From the NCBI GenBank assembly GCA_902520725.1, contig CABYPB010000001.1, positions 1-64,000 of the forward strand: DNA of 64,000 bases, read 5' to 3'. A program made the translations under genes and the position numbers. Below, in pieces: positions 33,595 through 42,761 of this stretch. The notes under the pieces are model-generated. The model saw only the letters and a program-made list of their open reading frames with translations, did not search any database and had not been told where the DNA came from. Position 1 is the first letter of the stretch; every line of letters begins with the position of its first letter. The DNA comes from an uncultured SAR86 cluster bacterium (GTDB taxonomy: Bacteria; Pseudomonadota; Gammaproteobacteria; Magnimaribacterales; D2472).

Positions 33595-34572
33595 ATGATT
33601 TCAAAACTACAAAAACCTATAGATTCAGGATTTAATTCTAAATCAAATGCTCACGAGATAACAAAAGATGTGGATCTGAATGGGAAAATTTCTATTGTGA
33701 CTGGGGGTTACTCTGGCATTGGCCTTGAAACTACAAGAGAGTTGGTTTCATCAGGAGCTGAGGTGATTATTCCTGCTAAAAGATTAGAAATAGCTATTAA
33801 AAATCTTGAGGGAATCGTTCCTAAAGAGAACGTTATTGAAATGGATTTAAGTGATTTAAATTCTGTTAAAAATTTTACTGACGGTTATAAAGAAAACTTT
33901 AATAGATTAGATTTATTAATTAATAATGCTGGAATTATGGCCTGCCCTGAAACAAGAATTGGTGATAACTGGGAGAGTCAAATTGCGATTAATCATTTTG
34001 GTCACTTCATACTTACTAAAGAGCTAATGGATATGATGGCCGGCAACGATGGAGCAAGATTTGTAAGTCTATCTTCATCAGCTCATTCACTTACAGGAGT
34101 ACTGTGGGATGATATTCATTTTCTTAGTAATCCATATGATAAATGGTTGGCATATGGGCAATCAAAAACAGCATCTTCGTTAATAGCAATAGAATTTGAT
34201 AGATTGATGAAAGATAAAGGTGTTCGAGGTTTCTCTGTTCATCCAGGTGGAATTATCACACCTCTTCAACGTCATCTACAAAAAGAGGAAATGGTAGCAC
34301 TAGGTTGGATGAAGGAAGATGGTTCTCCAACGGAACTTACAAAAAACTTCTTTAAAACAACCAGTCAAGGGGCTTCAACTACTGTCTGGTGTGCAACCAG
34401 CTCTAGCCTAAATGAAATAGGTGGTGTGTTTTGTGAAGACTGTGATATTGCAAAAAGAAAAAATGAAGTTGATGAATCAATGCAAAGATACTTCGGTGTT
34501 GCTGATTGGGCTGTTGATATAGATGAAGCATCGAAGCTTTGGGAACTAACTGAAAAGACGCTTAAATCATGA
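33595..34572 (+). CDS. Short-chain dehydrogenase/reductase, retinol-dehydrogenase-like
   Basis: A 325-aa SDR: cofactor site SIVTGGYSGIGLETTREL, NNAGIMACPE, catalytic serine in VSLSSSAHSL and YGQSKTASSLIAIEF with tyrosine and lysine. The NHFGHFILT and SVHPGGIITPLQRHL segments match the RDH/WWOX-like group. Substrate unknown. It overlaps the following iminopeptidase by 4 bp. Confidence 0.88.
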   Translation: MISKLQKPIDSGFNSKSNAHEITKDVDLNGKISIVTGGYSGIGLETTRELVSSGAEVIIPAKRLEIAIKNLEGIVPKENVIEMDLSDLNSVKNFTDGYKENFNRLDLLINNAGIMACPETRIGDNWESQIAINHFGHFILTKELMDMMAGNDGARFVSLSSSAHSLTGVLWDDIHFLSNPYDKWLAYGQSKTASSLIAIEFDRLMKDKGVRGFSVHPGGIITPLQRHLQKEEMVALGWMKEDGSPTELTKNFFKTTSQGASTTVWCATSSSLNEIGGVFCEDCDIAKRKNEVDESMQRYFGVADWAVDIDEASKLWELTEKTLKS

Positions 34573-35531
34573 ACGAAACCTTAAGCTTATATCCTCATAT
34601 AGAACCATATAACCATGGTTTTATAGAAGTTGATGAGCATAAAATATACTATGAAGAATGTGGTAACCCGAATGGTAAGCCAGCTGTATTTCTTCATGGA
34701 GGTCCCGGTGGTGGTGGCAGTACAAGCGTAAGAAAATTTTTTAATCCTAAGAGTTATAGAATAATTATTTTTGATCAAAGGGGTTGTGGAAGAAGCGAAC
34801 CTCATGGATGCCTAACAAATAATACTACTTGGGATCTTGTTGATGATATTGAGAAATTAAGAGTCAAGTTGAATGTGGATAAATGGCTAGTGTTTGGTGG
34901 GTCTTGGGGAAGTACTCTTTCTCTAGCTTATGCCCAAACCTATCCTGATTCAGTTTCTGAGCTTGTCTTGAGAGGCATATTTATGCTCAGAAAAAAAGAG
35001 CTAGATTGGTTCTATCAATATGGTGCAAGTAAGATATTTCCTGAAGCATGGGAAAAATTCTTAGAGCCAATTCCTGAAGATGAAAGAAATAGTCTTATGA
35101 ATGCTTATCATAAAATATTTTTAGGAGACGATGAAAATAAGAGACTGAAAGCAGCAATTGCATGGTCAACATGGGAAGGTTCTACAAGTTCAATGAGCTA
35201 TAAACCTGAAATGGTTTCTTCTTTTTCTAATCCAAAGTTTGCTCTTGCATTTGCATTGATTGAAAATCATTATTTTATGAATTTAGGATTTCTAGAAAAC
35301 GAAGATCAACTCATTAAATCATCCAGCATAGATAAAATAAGGCATATTCCTGCAAAAATTATACAAGGAAGATACGACATGATTTGTCCAGTTGAAACAG
35401 CTTGGGAGTTATCTAAGAATTGGCAAGAAGCAGAATTAATCATTGCGCCCTCTTCCGGTCATTCTGCTTTTGAGAAGGAAATAACACATCATCTAATAAG
35501 TGCAACAAATGAGTTTAGTGAACATGTTTAA
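34569..35531 (+). CDS. pip: Proline iminopeptidase
   Basis: Cleaves N-terminal proline from peptides; cytoplasmic alpha/beta hydrolase (S33). HGGPGGG is the oxyanion loop, FDQRGCGRSEPHG follows, and FGGSWGSTLSLAYAQTYP holds the catalytic serine. ...IIQGRYDMICPVETA carries the aspartate and SGHSAF the histidine. 320 aa is normal. It is coupled to the SDR upstream and overlaps the shikimate-kinase-like gene by 8 bp. Confidence 0.95.
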   Translation: MNETLSLYPHIEPYNHGFIEVDEHKIYYEECGNPNGKPAVFLHGGPGGGGSTSVRKFFNPKSYRIIIFDQRGCGRSEPHGCLTNNTTWDLVDDIEKLRVKLNVDKWLVFGGSWGSTLSLAYAQTYPDSVSELVLRGIFMLRKKELDWFYQYGASKIFPEAWEKFLEPIPEDERNSLMNAYHKIFLGDDENKRLKAAIAWSTWEGSTSSMSYKPEMVSSFSNPKFALAFALIENHYFMNLGFLENEDQLIKSSSIDKIRHIPAKIIQGRYDMICPVETAWELSKNWQEAELIIAPSSGHSAFEKEITHHLISATNEFSEHV

Positions 35532-36018
35532 TATTTCTTTTATCGGAATGCCTGGATGTGGAAAATCAACTCTAGGCAATGCTATCTCAAAAGAACTTAA
35601 TTTGAGTTTCGTAGATACTGATCTACTCATCGAAAAAAAATTTGAGATGACATTAGAAGATGTAAAAAATAAATTTGGTTATCAGTTTGTTAGATCATCA
35701 GAAGAAGAAGTAATTCTCAGCTTAGACTCTTCTTCACAAATAATCTCAACAGGTGGCAGTGCAGTATATTCAAGTGTATCAATGGGGCATCTTAAGTCTT
35801 TTGCTAGAATTATTTATATTGATACATCGCTTGATACTATTATTAAAAGAATTGATCTAGGTCAAGAGAGAGGTCTTGCTGTTCCAGATAACGTTTCGAT
35901 TTCGGATGTTTATTCCGAGAGGAAACCTCTTTACGAAAGATTTGCGCAAAATACAATTGATGGCTCTATGCCAATTGATGCTTTGGTCAAATTAACACAA
36001 GAAATCATTAATGAGTAA
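35524..36018 (+). CDS. Shikimate kinase-like protein
   Basis: A 164-aa P-loop kinase: Walker A SFIGMPGCGKSTLG, DTDLLIEKKFEMTLEDV, RSSEEEVI. The conserved TGGG motif reads TGGS and the lid is RGLAVPD rather than RPLL. ERKPLYERFA at the end is typical of COG0703. Shikimate kinase phosphorylates shikimate in the aromatic pathway; the changed lid leaves another substrate possible. No aroB is adjacent. I chose the ATG at 35524 over the track start at 35500, because it places SFIGMPGCGKS directly after the first residues. Confidence 0.75.
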   Translation: MFNISFIGMPGCGKSTLGNAISKELNLSFVDTDLLIEKKFEMTLEDVKNKFGYQFVRSSEEEVILSLDSSSQIISTGGSAVYSSVSMGHLKSFARIIYIDTSLDTIIKRIDLGQERGLAVPDNVSISDVYSERKPLYERFAQNTIDGSMPIDALVKLTQEIINE

Positions 36019-36682
36019 AAATATTCTGGTAGTTGGAGCTTCTGGTCTTGTCGGAAGCAATATTTTAGAACATCTTGAAAATGGAGATTCAAAAATAACT
36101 TTATTATTGAGAAGAAGGCTTGAAGATAAAGCCCACCTTAAACAAATCATTACTGAGTTTAACAATATTGATAATCTAGATGAAATCCAGGCCGTTGATG
36201 AAGTCTATATAGCAATTGGAAAAAAACTTTCATTATTTGAACTTTTATATCTGCAGAAGAGTAAAAGAAAAGAATTTGAGTTAGTAGATTTTGATTACAT
36301 TAGGAATATAGCATTATTTGCTAAAAAACTTGGCGCAAAATCATTAGGTTTAATTTCTGCAGTAGGTGCAAATGAAAATTCAAGAAATATATATCTTAGT
36401 GTCAAAGGAAAAATTGAAAAAGAAATAATCTCAATGGGTTTTGAAAAAATTGTAATTGCACAACCTGGTCATTTGTTAGGCAAAAGAGAAAAGGAAGATT
36501 CAAAATTTTTAATATATGTATTTGAAAAAATTACAAATATTCTAGGTTATATAATGATTGGTCCTTTAAAAAAATTTAGAAATATAGATGCATCATTGGT
36601 AGCAAAAACTCTCATATCTAAAATGGGTGATAATCATGGGGGAATAGATTTTCTAAACTTCGATAATTTTAAAAACCTGTAG
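36011..36682 (+). CDS. NAD(P)-binding Rossmann protein (HTATIP2-like)
   Basis: A 223-aa protein with dinucleotide motif VVGASGLVGSNILEHL and a pattern of alternating strands and helices (LGLISAVGANENSRNIYLSVKGKIEKEI, then VIAQPGHLLGKREK). These resemble the HTATIP2/COG0702 atypical SDR group, often annotated as NAD(P)H-binding oxidoreductase. Substrate unknown. It overlaps the previous gene by 8 bp and the convergent 86-aa gene by 14 bp. Confidence 0.75.
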   Translation: MSKNILVVGASGLVGSNILEHLENGDSKITLLLRRRLEDKAHLKQIITEFNNIDNLDEIQAVDEVYIAIGKKLSLFELLYLQKSKRKEFELVDFDYIRNIALFAKKLGAKSLGLISAVGANENSRNIYLSVKGKIEKEIISMGFEKIVIAQPGHLLGKREKEDSKFLIYVFEKITNILGYIMIGPLKKFRNIDASLVAKTLISKMGDNHGGIDFLNFDNFKNL

Positions 36683-36929
36683 AATTTTTTCTTTGATTTT
36701 TTATAATTTTTTTAATTCCGTTGCTAGCATTTAACAACCAAAAAGCATTTGCAAAAACAAAATAATAAAGACCAAGATAAATCTGGACAATAATTGCAAA
36801 AATGCTTCCAGCAATGACTGCCGATAGTCCTATTAATCTCTTTTTTGCTTTCTTTGAAACAATAAGAGGTGCGGCTACCAATGTGCCAAAAAAGACGCTC
36901 AATATCTGGATAATTTCTAACATACTCAT
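36669..36929 (-). CDS. Small membrane protein (86 aa), unrecognised
   Basis: Three hydrophobic stretches (IIQILSVFFGTLVAAPLIV, LIGLSAVIAGSIFAIIVQIYLGL, YYFVFANAFWLLNA) and a basic tail indicate a small inner-membrane protein. The start is uncertain: the track uses a GTG at 36941; ATGs at 36929 and 36923 are alternatives, and none has a strong ribosome site. Function unknown. Confidence 0.55.
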   Translation of the reverse strand: MSMLEIIQILSVFFGTLVAAPLIVSKKAKKRLIGLSAVIAGSIFAIIVQIYLGLYYFVFANAFWLLNASNGIKKIIKNQRKNSTGF

Positions 36930-37009
36930 ACTGATAAGCACTCAGAATATGCTCATTAGTATAAATATCGACGCATTATGAATACTTAAATTTAAAAGTA
37001 AACATTTTT

Positions 37010-37037
37010 TTGAACTTTATTAAAAAAAATGTAATCT
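37010..37037 (+). promoter_or_regulatory. Putative promoter of the secreted 123-aa protein gene
   Basis: TTGAAC and TAATCT are spaced by 16 bp, about 30 bp before the ATG. Motif match only; the region is AT-rich. Confidence 0.35.
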
Positions 37038-37067
37038 AATAGGTATGAATTAAATTTTGGAGAACCT

Positions 37068-37439
37068 ATGAGGAACTTTTTTTTAATAGTCGTAGTATTT
37101 TTATCAGTAGGAATTACTGCTGACGGTCATAAACCTTCAGAAAAGTCTACTAAAGATAAATATGATAATAATCCAAATCATCTTATGGATTTTAAAGAAT
37201 GCAGGGAATTAAAAGATGGTATTGGAGGTCTACTGGCTCTAAATGGTGGTATCTGGAAAGAAATAGAGATGAATCCAGAGAATGAGGAAAAATGGTTGGA
37301 GGTAGCTTTGATTGCTGATCTTGCTGCTAATTATTCAGAAATTTATGATGTTTTCTGCAAAGATATGATTGCTCAAAGAATGAAAATGAGAATCATGGCA
37401 GACAAAAAGAAACATAAGCACCATAAAAAAGAAGAATAG
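37068..37439 (+). CDS. Secreted hypothetical protein (123 aa)
   Basis: The N-terminus MRNFFLIVVVFLSVGITADG is a signal peptide with a likely cleavage after the hydrophobic stretch. The mature part is hydrophilic and ends in a histidine/lysine-rich tail (KKKHKHHKKEE). Two cysteines occur (FKECREL, DVFCKDM), possibly a disulfide. GGAGAACC precedes the ATG. I do not recognise the family; the His-rich tail might bind metal, but that is only a guess. Confidence 0.65.
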   Translation: MRNFFLIVVVFLSVGITADGHKPSEKSTKDKYDNNPNHLMDFKECRELKDGIGGLLALNGGIWKEIEMNPENEEKWLEVALIADLAANYSEIYDVFCKDMIAQRMKMRIMADKKKHKHHKKEE

Positions 37440-37446
37440 GAGATAA

Positions 37447-37671
37447 CTAAAATTTTCCTCTTTGGAATCTCATTCTAATTGCATATACTCTTAGAAGTGC
37501 TACTACAGTAATAATTATCTGTATAAATATAGATATTTTTAAAGGATCGGACCATTCCCAGTTATCAATTGTTAGCCATAGAAGATAAGTTTGAAGTGGA
37601 AAATTTATAGCTGCTCCCATAAGAACAACAATAATTGATTCCCTTAAGGCAACTTTTTCCGTTTTATTCAT
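37447..37671 (-). CDS. Small two-segment membrane protein (74 aa)
   Basis: Two hydrophobic segments (IIVVLMGAAINFPLQTYLLWLT and ISIFIQIIITVVALLRVYAIRMRF) follow a short charged start, ending in a basic tail. The topology and the LRVYAIRMRF end resemble small DUF7220-type proteins, but the likeness is weak. It sits just after ybjQ on the same strand (8-bp gap). Function unknown. Confidence 0.55.
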   Translation of the reverse strand: MNKTEKVALRESIIVVLMGAAINFPLQTYLLWLTIDNWEWSDPLKISIFIQIIITVVALLRVYAIRMRFQRGKF

Positions 37672-37679
37672 AATTTTTC

Positions 37680-38006
37680 CTATTTAATTTTTACTGCTGT
37701 TCCATATGCTAAGATTTCTGCTGCGCCCTGAGCAACTGTTGAGGTCTGAAATCTGAATCCTAAAATCGCATTTGCTCCTTTGGATTGAGCGTCTTCTATC
37801 ATTCTTGCATATGCCTGGTCTCTAGAGGTTTTCAATAGTTTTGAATAGCCAACTAATTCACCACCTACAATATTCTTTAGAAATGCGAACATATCCGATC
37901 CAACATTTCTTGATCTCACTGTACTTCCTTGGACAAGACCAATATGTTCTTGAATATCAACATTGGCTATGTCGTATGTTGTAAAAACTTTGATATCTTC
38001 ATTCAT
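37680..38006 (-). CDS. YbjQ/UPF0145 family protein
   Basis: A 108-aa protein: FTTYDIANVDIQEHIGLVQGSTVRSRN, GGELVGYSKLL and DAQSKGANAILGFRFQTS match the YbjQ family of small pentameric proteins (function unknown, often heavy-metal or phage-linked by annotation). The start at 38006 has AGGAAAA at the right distance; the track start at 38048 adds 14 unrelated residues and would overlap hspQ. Confidence 0.9.
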   Translation of the reverse strand: MNEDIKVFTTYDIANVDIQEHIGLVQGSTVRSRNVGSDMFAFLKNIVGGELVGYSKLLKTSRDQAYARMIEDAQSKGANAILGFRFQTSTVAQGAAEILAYGTAVKIK

Positions 38007-38042
38007 GACATTTTCCTGATAATGGTTTAAGTTATAAATATA

Positions 38043-38375
38043 ATGCAAGAATTAGTAGAAGCAAAGTTTTCAATTGGAAATATTGTAAAACACAAATTTT
38101 TAAACTTTAGAGGTGTTATTTTTGATCTTGATCCAAGTTTTAATAATACAGATGAATGGTATAACGCAATACCAAAAAAATTTAGACCAAACAAAAATCA
38201 ACCCTTTTATCACTTATTCGCAGAGAATGAAGAAATTTTTTATATCGCATATGTTTCTGAACAGAATCTCCTTGATGATTTAGAACGAGGTCCTGCCAAC
38301 CATCCGGATATCAAGATGATTTTTTCTCACTTTAATGGAAAAAATTATGTCCCTCACGAGAGATCAAAAAATTAA
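38043..38375 (+). CDS. hspQ: Heat shock protein HspQ
   Basis: A 110-aa DNA/hemimethylated-site binding domain protein (YccV). AKFSIGNIVKHKFLNFRGVIFDLDPSF, HLFAENEEIFYIAYVSEQNLL and the end AHPDIKMIF-like block match HspQ. In E. coli it is a sigma-32 regulon member acting on Lon and DnaA stability; rpoH is in this window, but 23 kb away. It is convergent with the aminotransferase (4-bp overlap). Confidence 0.9.
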   Translation: MQELVEAKFSIGNIVKHKFLNFRGVIFDLDPSFNNTDEWYNAIPKKFRPNKNQPFYHLFAENEEIFYIAYVSEQNLLDDLERGPANHPDIKMIFSHFNGKNYVPHERSKN

Positions 38376-39583
38376 ATATTTATATCTAAGTGAGCAATTT
38401 CTACAGATGTTATAAAAACTTCCATTGCAACTTCGAGCTCTTCTTTTGAGACATATGTTGGTGCTAATCTTATAACGCTGTCTTTTGGATCATGGTTTTT
38501 TGGGAACGTTGAGCCAGCAGGAGTAATTAATACACCCAATTCTTTGCATAATTCAACAACTCTTGTAGCGATAGGCTTTGCAGTTGAGTAAGTAATAAAG
38601 TAACCCCCAGTTGGTTTGGAAAAGCTGCCGCAATCTGCAGATAATTTTTCTAAATATGAGTAAGCTATTTCAAATTTTGGTCTTATTAAATCTGCATGCT
38701 TATTCATATGCATTTTGATGCCATCTACGTTTTTAAAGAACTCTGTATGTCTTTTTTGATTTAACTTATCAGGGCATATAATCATCGTAGTTCTAACTCT
38801 TTTAATAAGTTCCAGTGAGTGGCCTGCTGTTGCCATAAATGAGATGCCTCCTCCACCAAAACTTATTTTTGAAAATGAGGTAGTTATAACTGTTTGATCT
38901 TGAACTTTTTGTTCAGTTGCAATTTGCCATAATGGTTTTTGTTCAGGTGTAGGCAGAAAATCATGAACTAAATACGCATGATCAAAAAGAAAAAGAAATT
39001 TTTCAGAAAAATTAGATCCAATTTGAAACATTTTGCTTAAATTTTCATCTGAATAGACTTCGCCTGATGGATTAGAATGTTTTGGAACACACAAAATTCC
39101 AATAATTTCATTATCCTTGTTTAATTCTTCTTCAAAGGCAGCTAAATCAATACCATCATCATTTAGAGGGATTGGTACTGCATCAATTCCAAAATCTTCA
39201 AGCATCATAAAATGCCTATCAAAACCAGGAACAGGACATATAAATTTTGGATTTTTTAAATCTTTCCATGGTATCGGCTCAGCAAAAAGAAAATTTGAGA
39301 GTACTGTTTGATATGTTAATAGTAAACTAGATTGCTCTCCAGCAAGAATATTCTCAATTGGCGCATCAAGCAGTTCAGATCCAAGTCTTCGTGCTTCTTT
39401 AATACCAAATGGTTCTCCATAATTTCTTAGATCAACCCCCTCTTCAGAAAAAGAAGGTATTGATATATCAACTATTTCATTTGATAGATCTAGTTGATCT
39501 GAATCAGGCTTTCCTCTTGTGATATCTATTGATATCTGCCTTTCTTTAAGCAAATTAAACTTTGTAATGATTTCTTGGTGCAT
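38372..39583 (-). CDS. Aminotransferase class I, AspT/MocR-type (PF12897)
   Basis: A 403-aa PLP enzyme starting with RGKPDSDQLDLS and the phosphate-binding SSLLLTYQTVLSN. The PLP lysine lies in TTSFSKISFGGGGISF, and AGSTFPKNHDPKDSVIRLAPTY closes the fold. It resembles the Corynebacterium aspartate-aminotransferase subfamily rather than AspC; aspartate:2-oxoglutarate transamination is the likely reaction. It stands alone on the minus strand, divergent from rmuC with a 32-bp gap. Confidence 0.85.
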   Translation of the reverse strand: MHQEIITKFNLLKERQISIDITRGKPDSDQLDLSNEIVDISIPSFSEEGVDLRNYGEPFGIKEARRLGSELLDAPIENILAGEQSSLLLTYQTVLSNFLFAEPIPWKDLKNPKFICPVPGFDRHFMMLEDFGIDAVPIPLNDDGIDLAAFEEELNKDNEIIGILCVPKHSNPSGEVYSDENLSKMFQIGSNFSEKFLFLFDHAYLVHDFLPTPEQKPLWQIATEQKVQDQTVITTSFSKISFGGGGISFMATAGHSLELIKRVRTTMIICPDKLNQKRHTEFFKNVDGIKMHMNKHADLIRPKFEIAYSYLEKLSADCGSFSKPTGGYFITYSTAKPIATRVVELCKELGVLITPAGSTFPKNHDPKDSVIRLAPTYVSKEELEVAMEVFITSVEIAHLDINI

Positions 39584-39615
39584 AATATAATTGATATTCT
39601 ATAGGAGATTTAATA

Positions 39616-40698
39616 ATGTGGGATACTTTTTTAATCATTGTATTGGGCTTTTCGACTGTCTTGTTTGGCCTTATTACAATTTATTTATTTAAACAGAGTA
39701 ATAATCAGAATAAACAATTAGAATTTGAAGAATTTTCTAAAAAGTTAAATGACTCTAATAAAGAAGAGATTGATAAAACATGGAAGCCTTATAAAGAACA
39801 ACTCCAAAGAGATTTAGATATTCTTAAAAATAGCATTGAGCAACAAAAAGCTACTGCTATAAAAAACAGCGAAAGATTCAACTCAAAAATTGAAGATTTA
39901 CTAAACGCAACTTCTGGCATGCAAGAGGATGCCCAAAATCTTACAAGAGCCCTAAAAGGAGATACTAAACAGCAAGGAGATTGGGGTGAACAAATACTAA
40001 AAAGGGCACTTGAGGATGCTGGTTTAATTGAAAGCTTGGAATATGAGTTACAGCCTAGTTACAAGGGTAAAGATGGAAATCAATTAAGACCTGATGCTGT
40101 TATTAAACTCAGTGATGGTAGAAACATAATAATCGATTCAAAAGTCTCACTTACAGCTTATGAAAGGTATGTTAGAAGTGATAATGATGAAGATATGAAA
40201 GATTTACTTAAGGAGCATATCAATTCAATAAAAAATCATGTAAAACAACTTTCAGAAAAAGGTTATTCTGAAATAGAAGAATTAGATTCTCCAGATTTTA
40301 TCTTCATATTTGTGCCAATTGATTCAGCACTTTCTTTAGCTTTATCTAATGATTGGAGTGTTCAAGAATTAGCAAATGAAAAGAAAATTGCTTTTATGAC
40401 ACCAATTCACTTAATTTCTATATTAAAGATGACAGCATACATGTGGAGAGTTGATAAACAACAGAAACATGCTGAAGAAGTTGCTACCAGAGCTGGTCTA
40501 TTGCTAGATAAGTATTCAAATTTTTCTGAAGCTTTTTCAAATATTGCTGAAAAATTAGAGGATGCGATGAATTCATATGACATTGCCCACAAAAGATTAA
40601 CAGAGGGCAAAGGAAGTCTTCATACACAAATGGAGTTACTTGAAGAAGTAGGAATGAAAGGAAAAAAATCCTTATCAAAACCAAAATCACTTGAGTAA
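39616..40698 (+). CDS. rmuC: RmuC-family DNA recombination protein
   Basis: A 360-aa protein with one N-terminal membrane segment (about 4-26), a coiled coil (about 30-115) and the RmuC nuclease-like domain (GDTKQQGDWGEQILKRALEDAGL, RPDAVIKLSDGRNIIIDSKVS, FVPIDSALSLAL). The DSK core is the PD-(D/E)xK-like site. RmuC limits DNA inversions in E. coli; the mechanism is not settled. It has a short TAGGAG ribosome site before the ATG. Confidence 0.93.
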   Translation: MWDTFLIIVLGFSTVLFGLITIYLFKQSNNQNKQLEFEEFSKKLNDSNKEEIDKTWKPYKEQLQRDLDILKNSIEQQKATAIKNSERFNSKIEDLLNATSGMQEDAQNLTRALKGDTKQQGDWGEQILKRALEDAGLIESLEYELQPSYKGKDGNQLRPDAVIKLSDGRNIIIDSKVSLTAYERYVRSDNDEDMKDLLKEHINSIKNHVKQLSEKGYSEIEELDSPDFIFIFVPIDSALSLALSNDWSVQELANEKKIAFMTPIHLISILKMTAYMWRVDKQQKHAEEVATRAGLLLDKYSNFSEAFSNIAEKLEDAMNSYDIAHKRLTEGKGSLHTQMELLEEVGMKGKKSLSKPKSLE

Positions 40699-40718
40699 AA
40701 ATATCTAGTTAGTAATTT

Positions 40719-42272
40719 ATGCAAAACTTAAAAATATGGAACTATCTTTCATTGCCTTGGCTTAGTTTCGCTTTAGTTTTCTTTTCTGCTTTCTTCTTTG
40801 TAGCATTCTTTATGGAAATAGAGTCAACGTATATTTCAAATAATTATCTATCAAGTCTATTTTTTAATACCATAATGTTATCAATAGGATCGGCGTTAAT
40901 ATCATCTTTCATAGCAATTCCACTAGCAATTTTAGTCACATTCTATAAATTTCCTGGACAAAAATTTTTTAATTGGGCTCTTAGTTTGTCTATTGCTTTC
41001 CCAGCATATGTATATGCATTCATATTTGTTGGAATCTTTGAGTATGCAAGTCCAATATCTGAGTACCTAAGAGAGATAAATATTAATTTACCTTCCATAA
41101 AAAATATATATGGTGCTTCTGTAATAATGTCTATGGCTTTATTTCCTTACATTTACTTATTAACAAAGGCTCAACTTTCGCATGTTGGAGTTGGCCTTTT
41201 TAAAGCAGCGAAATCTTTAGGTAATTCAAACTTAACAGCCATTCGAAGAGTAATCATTCCATCAACAAAGCCTGCAATATATGCAGGAATAGCTCTAGTT
41301 ATTTTTGAAACAATTTCAGATTTTGGCGGTGTTTCCACTTTGCGCATTGAAACTTTTACAGTAGGTATATATGACGCATGGTTTGGTTATCAAAGTTATT
41401 TTTCAGCGGCAAGGTTAGCTGGATACCTGCTTATATTTGTTCTATTTATAATTTTCCTAAATAAATATCTTGGTGCTAAGTCTGCAACTTTAGCTTCAAA
41501 AACCTCTGAAAGGTTTGAAAGAATTCAATTGAGCACTTTCAGTCAATATATATTTACAATTCTGTGTTCACTGATATTTTTTATGGTGTTTTGTGTGCCT
41601 TTAGTTCAATTAATGATGTGGCATTTTAGCGATATAGGGTCAAATTTCTATGGAAGTTTTGATATATTAATTAACTCAATGTTAATTGGTATATCTGCTG
41701 CAATATTGACAGTTTTTTTTGCAATATCTTTATCATTAAGCTATAAAAACTCAAAATTTCTTAGGCCTCTGATTTCTTTATCGTCTTCAGGATACGCTGT
41801 TCCAGGTTCCGTAATTTCTGCAGGTTTATTGGTTGGTTTTGATTACTTGTTTAATATTTCTATTACTTTATATGGAATATTAGGATTAATTTTATGTTTA
41901 AGTTTGAGATTTATGACACCAGCATTTAATTATATTTCATCATCATTAACTAACATTTCAAATTCTGCAGAAAATGCTCTTACAACATACCCTAAGAATT
42001 CCATCAAGGCATTTTCATTGTTTTATTTACCACAAATAAGGCCAGCTATATCTCTTGGAATAATGATTGTTTTTATAGAATCGATTAAAGAACAGCCGGC
42101 AACATTATTACTAAGGCCTGTTGGATTTGATACTCTTTCAACAAAAATTTACAACTATACTAGTGAAGGTCAATGGGAGATGGCTTCAGGACCAAGTTTA
42201 CTATTAATATTTCTTAGTCTAGTTTTTGTTTATTTAATAAATAAAAATTTAGATTTAAATAAAAATATTTAA
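40719..42272 (+). CDS. Iron(III)-type ABC transporter permease, two-domain (FbpB-like), orphan
   Basis: A 517-aa inner-membrane protein with two binding-protein-dependent permease halves (about 50-245 and 320-510), each with about six segments. EAA-like loops are visible (KAAKSLGNSNLTAIRRVIIPSTKP, and TYPKNSIKAFSLFYLPQIRPA). The closest match is the FbpB/AfuB/ThiP group that moves ferric iron or thiamine. No ATPase or binding protein lies nearby, so partners must be elsewhere. It is 20 bp after rmuC and 3 bp before rppH. Confidence 0.85.
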   Translation: MQNLKIWNYLSLPWLSFALVFFSAFFFVAFFMEIESTYISNNYLSSLFFNTIMLSIGSALISSFIAIPLAILVTFYKFPGQKFFNWALSLSIAFPAYVYAFIFVGIFEYASPISEYLREININLPSIKNIYGASVIMSMALFPYIYLLTKAQLSHVGVGLFKAAKSLGNSNLTAIRRVIIPSTKPAIYAGIALVIFETISDFGGVSTLRIETFTVGIYDAWFGYQSYFSAARLAGYLLIFVLFIIFLNKYLGAKSATLASKTSERFERIQLSTFSQYIFTILCSLIFFMVFCVPLVQLMMWHFSDIGSNFYGSFDILINSMLIGISAAILTVFFAISLSLSYKNSKFLRPLISLSSSGYAVPGSVISAGLLVGFDYLFNISITLYGILGLILCLSLRFMTPAFNYISSSLTNISNSAENALTTYPKNSIKAFSLFYLPQIRPAISLGIMIVFIESIKEQPATLLLRPVGFDTLSTKIYNYTSEGQWEMASGPSLLLIFLSLVFVYLINKNLDLNKNI

Positions 42273-42275
42273 AAT

Positions 42276-42761
42276 ATGAAAGAAGATGGTTACAGGTTGA
42301 ATGTTGGCCTAATAATTTCAAATAATGAAGGTAAATTATTGCTTTGTAAAAGAAAAGGTATGAATAGCTGGCAATTTCCTCAGGGTGGTATTGATAAGAA
42401 TGAAAGTACATTAAATGCTGCTCAAAGAGAATTATTTGAAGAAGTTGGCATCCAATCAAAATCAACAAAGCTAATTTCAAGTATAGACGGATGGCTAAAG
42501 TATGATGTGCCAAAGAAAAGTCGTCGCAGAAGGTTCCTTAACAAAAAATTTAAGGGTCAGAAACAAAAATGGTTTCTCTTTAGACTAAAAAAGGATGTCA
42601 AAATATCATTTGAGAATGATCCTGACAATGAGTTTGAGGATTATAAATGGGTTTCTTATTGGTATCCTTTAAGTGTGATTATTTCATTTAAAGAAAAAGT
42701 TTATCGCAAGGCACTTAACGAACTGAAGCATTCATTTTGCAACGAATTTAATAATGTTTGA
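42276..42761 (+). CDS. rppH: RNA pyrophosphohydrolase RppH
   Basis: Removes pyrophosphate from 5'-triphosphate RNA to start mRNA decay. YRLNVGLIISNNEGKLLLCKR opens the domain, and the Nudix box is complete (GGIDKNESTLNAAQRELFEEVGI). SWQFPQGG and the basic RRRRFLNKKFKGQKQKWFL match RppH. 161 aa is close to E. coli (176). It overlaps the following TauE-like gene by 8 bp. Confidence 0.93.
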   Translation: MKEDGYRLNVGLIISNNEGKLLLCKRKGMNSWQFPQGGIDKNESTLNAAQRELFEEVGIQSKSTKLISSIDGWLKYDVPKKSRRRRFLNKKFKGQKQKWFLFRLKKDVKISFENDPDNEFEDYKWVSYWYPLSVIISFKEKVYRKALNELKHSFCNEFNNV

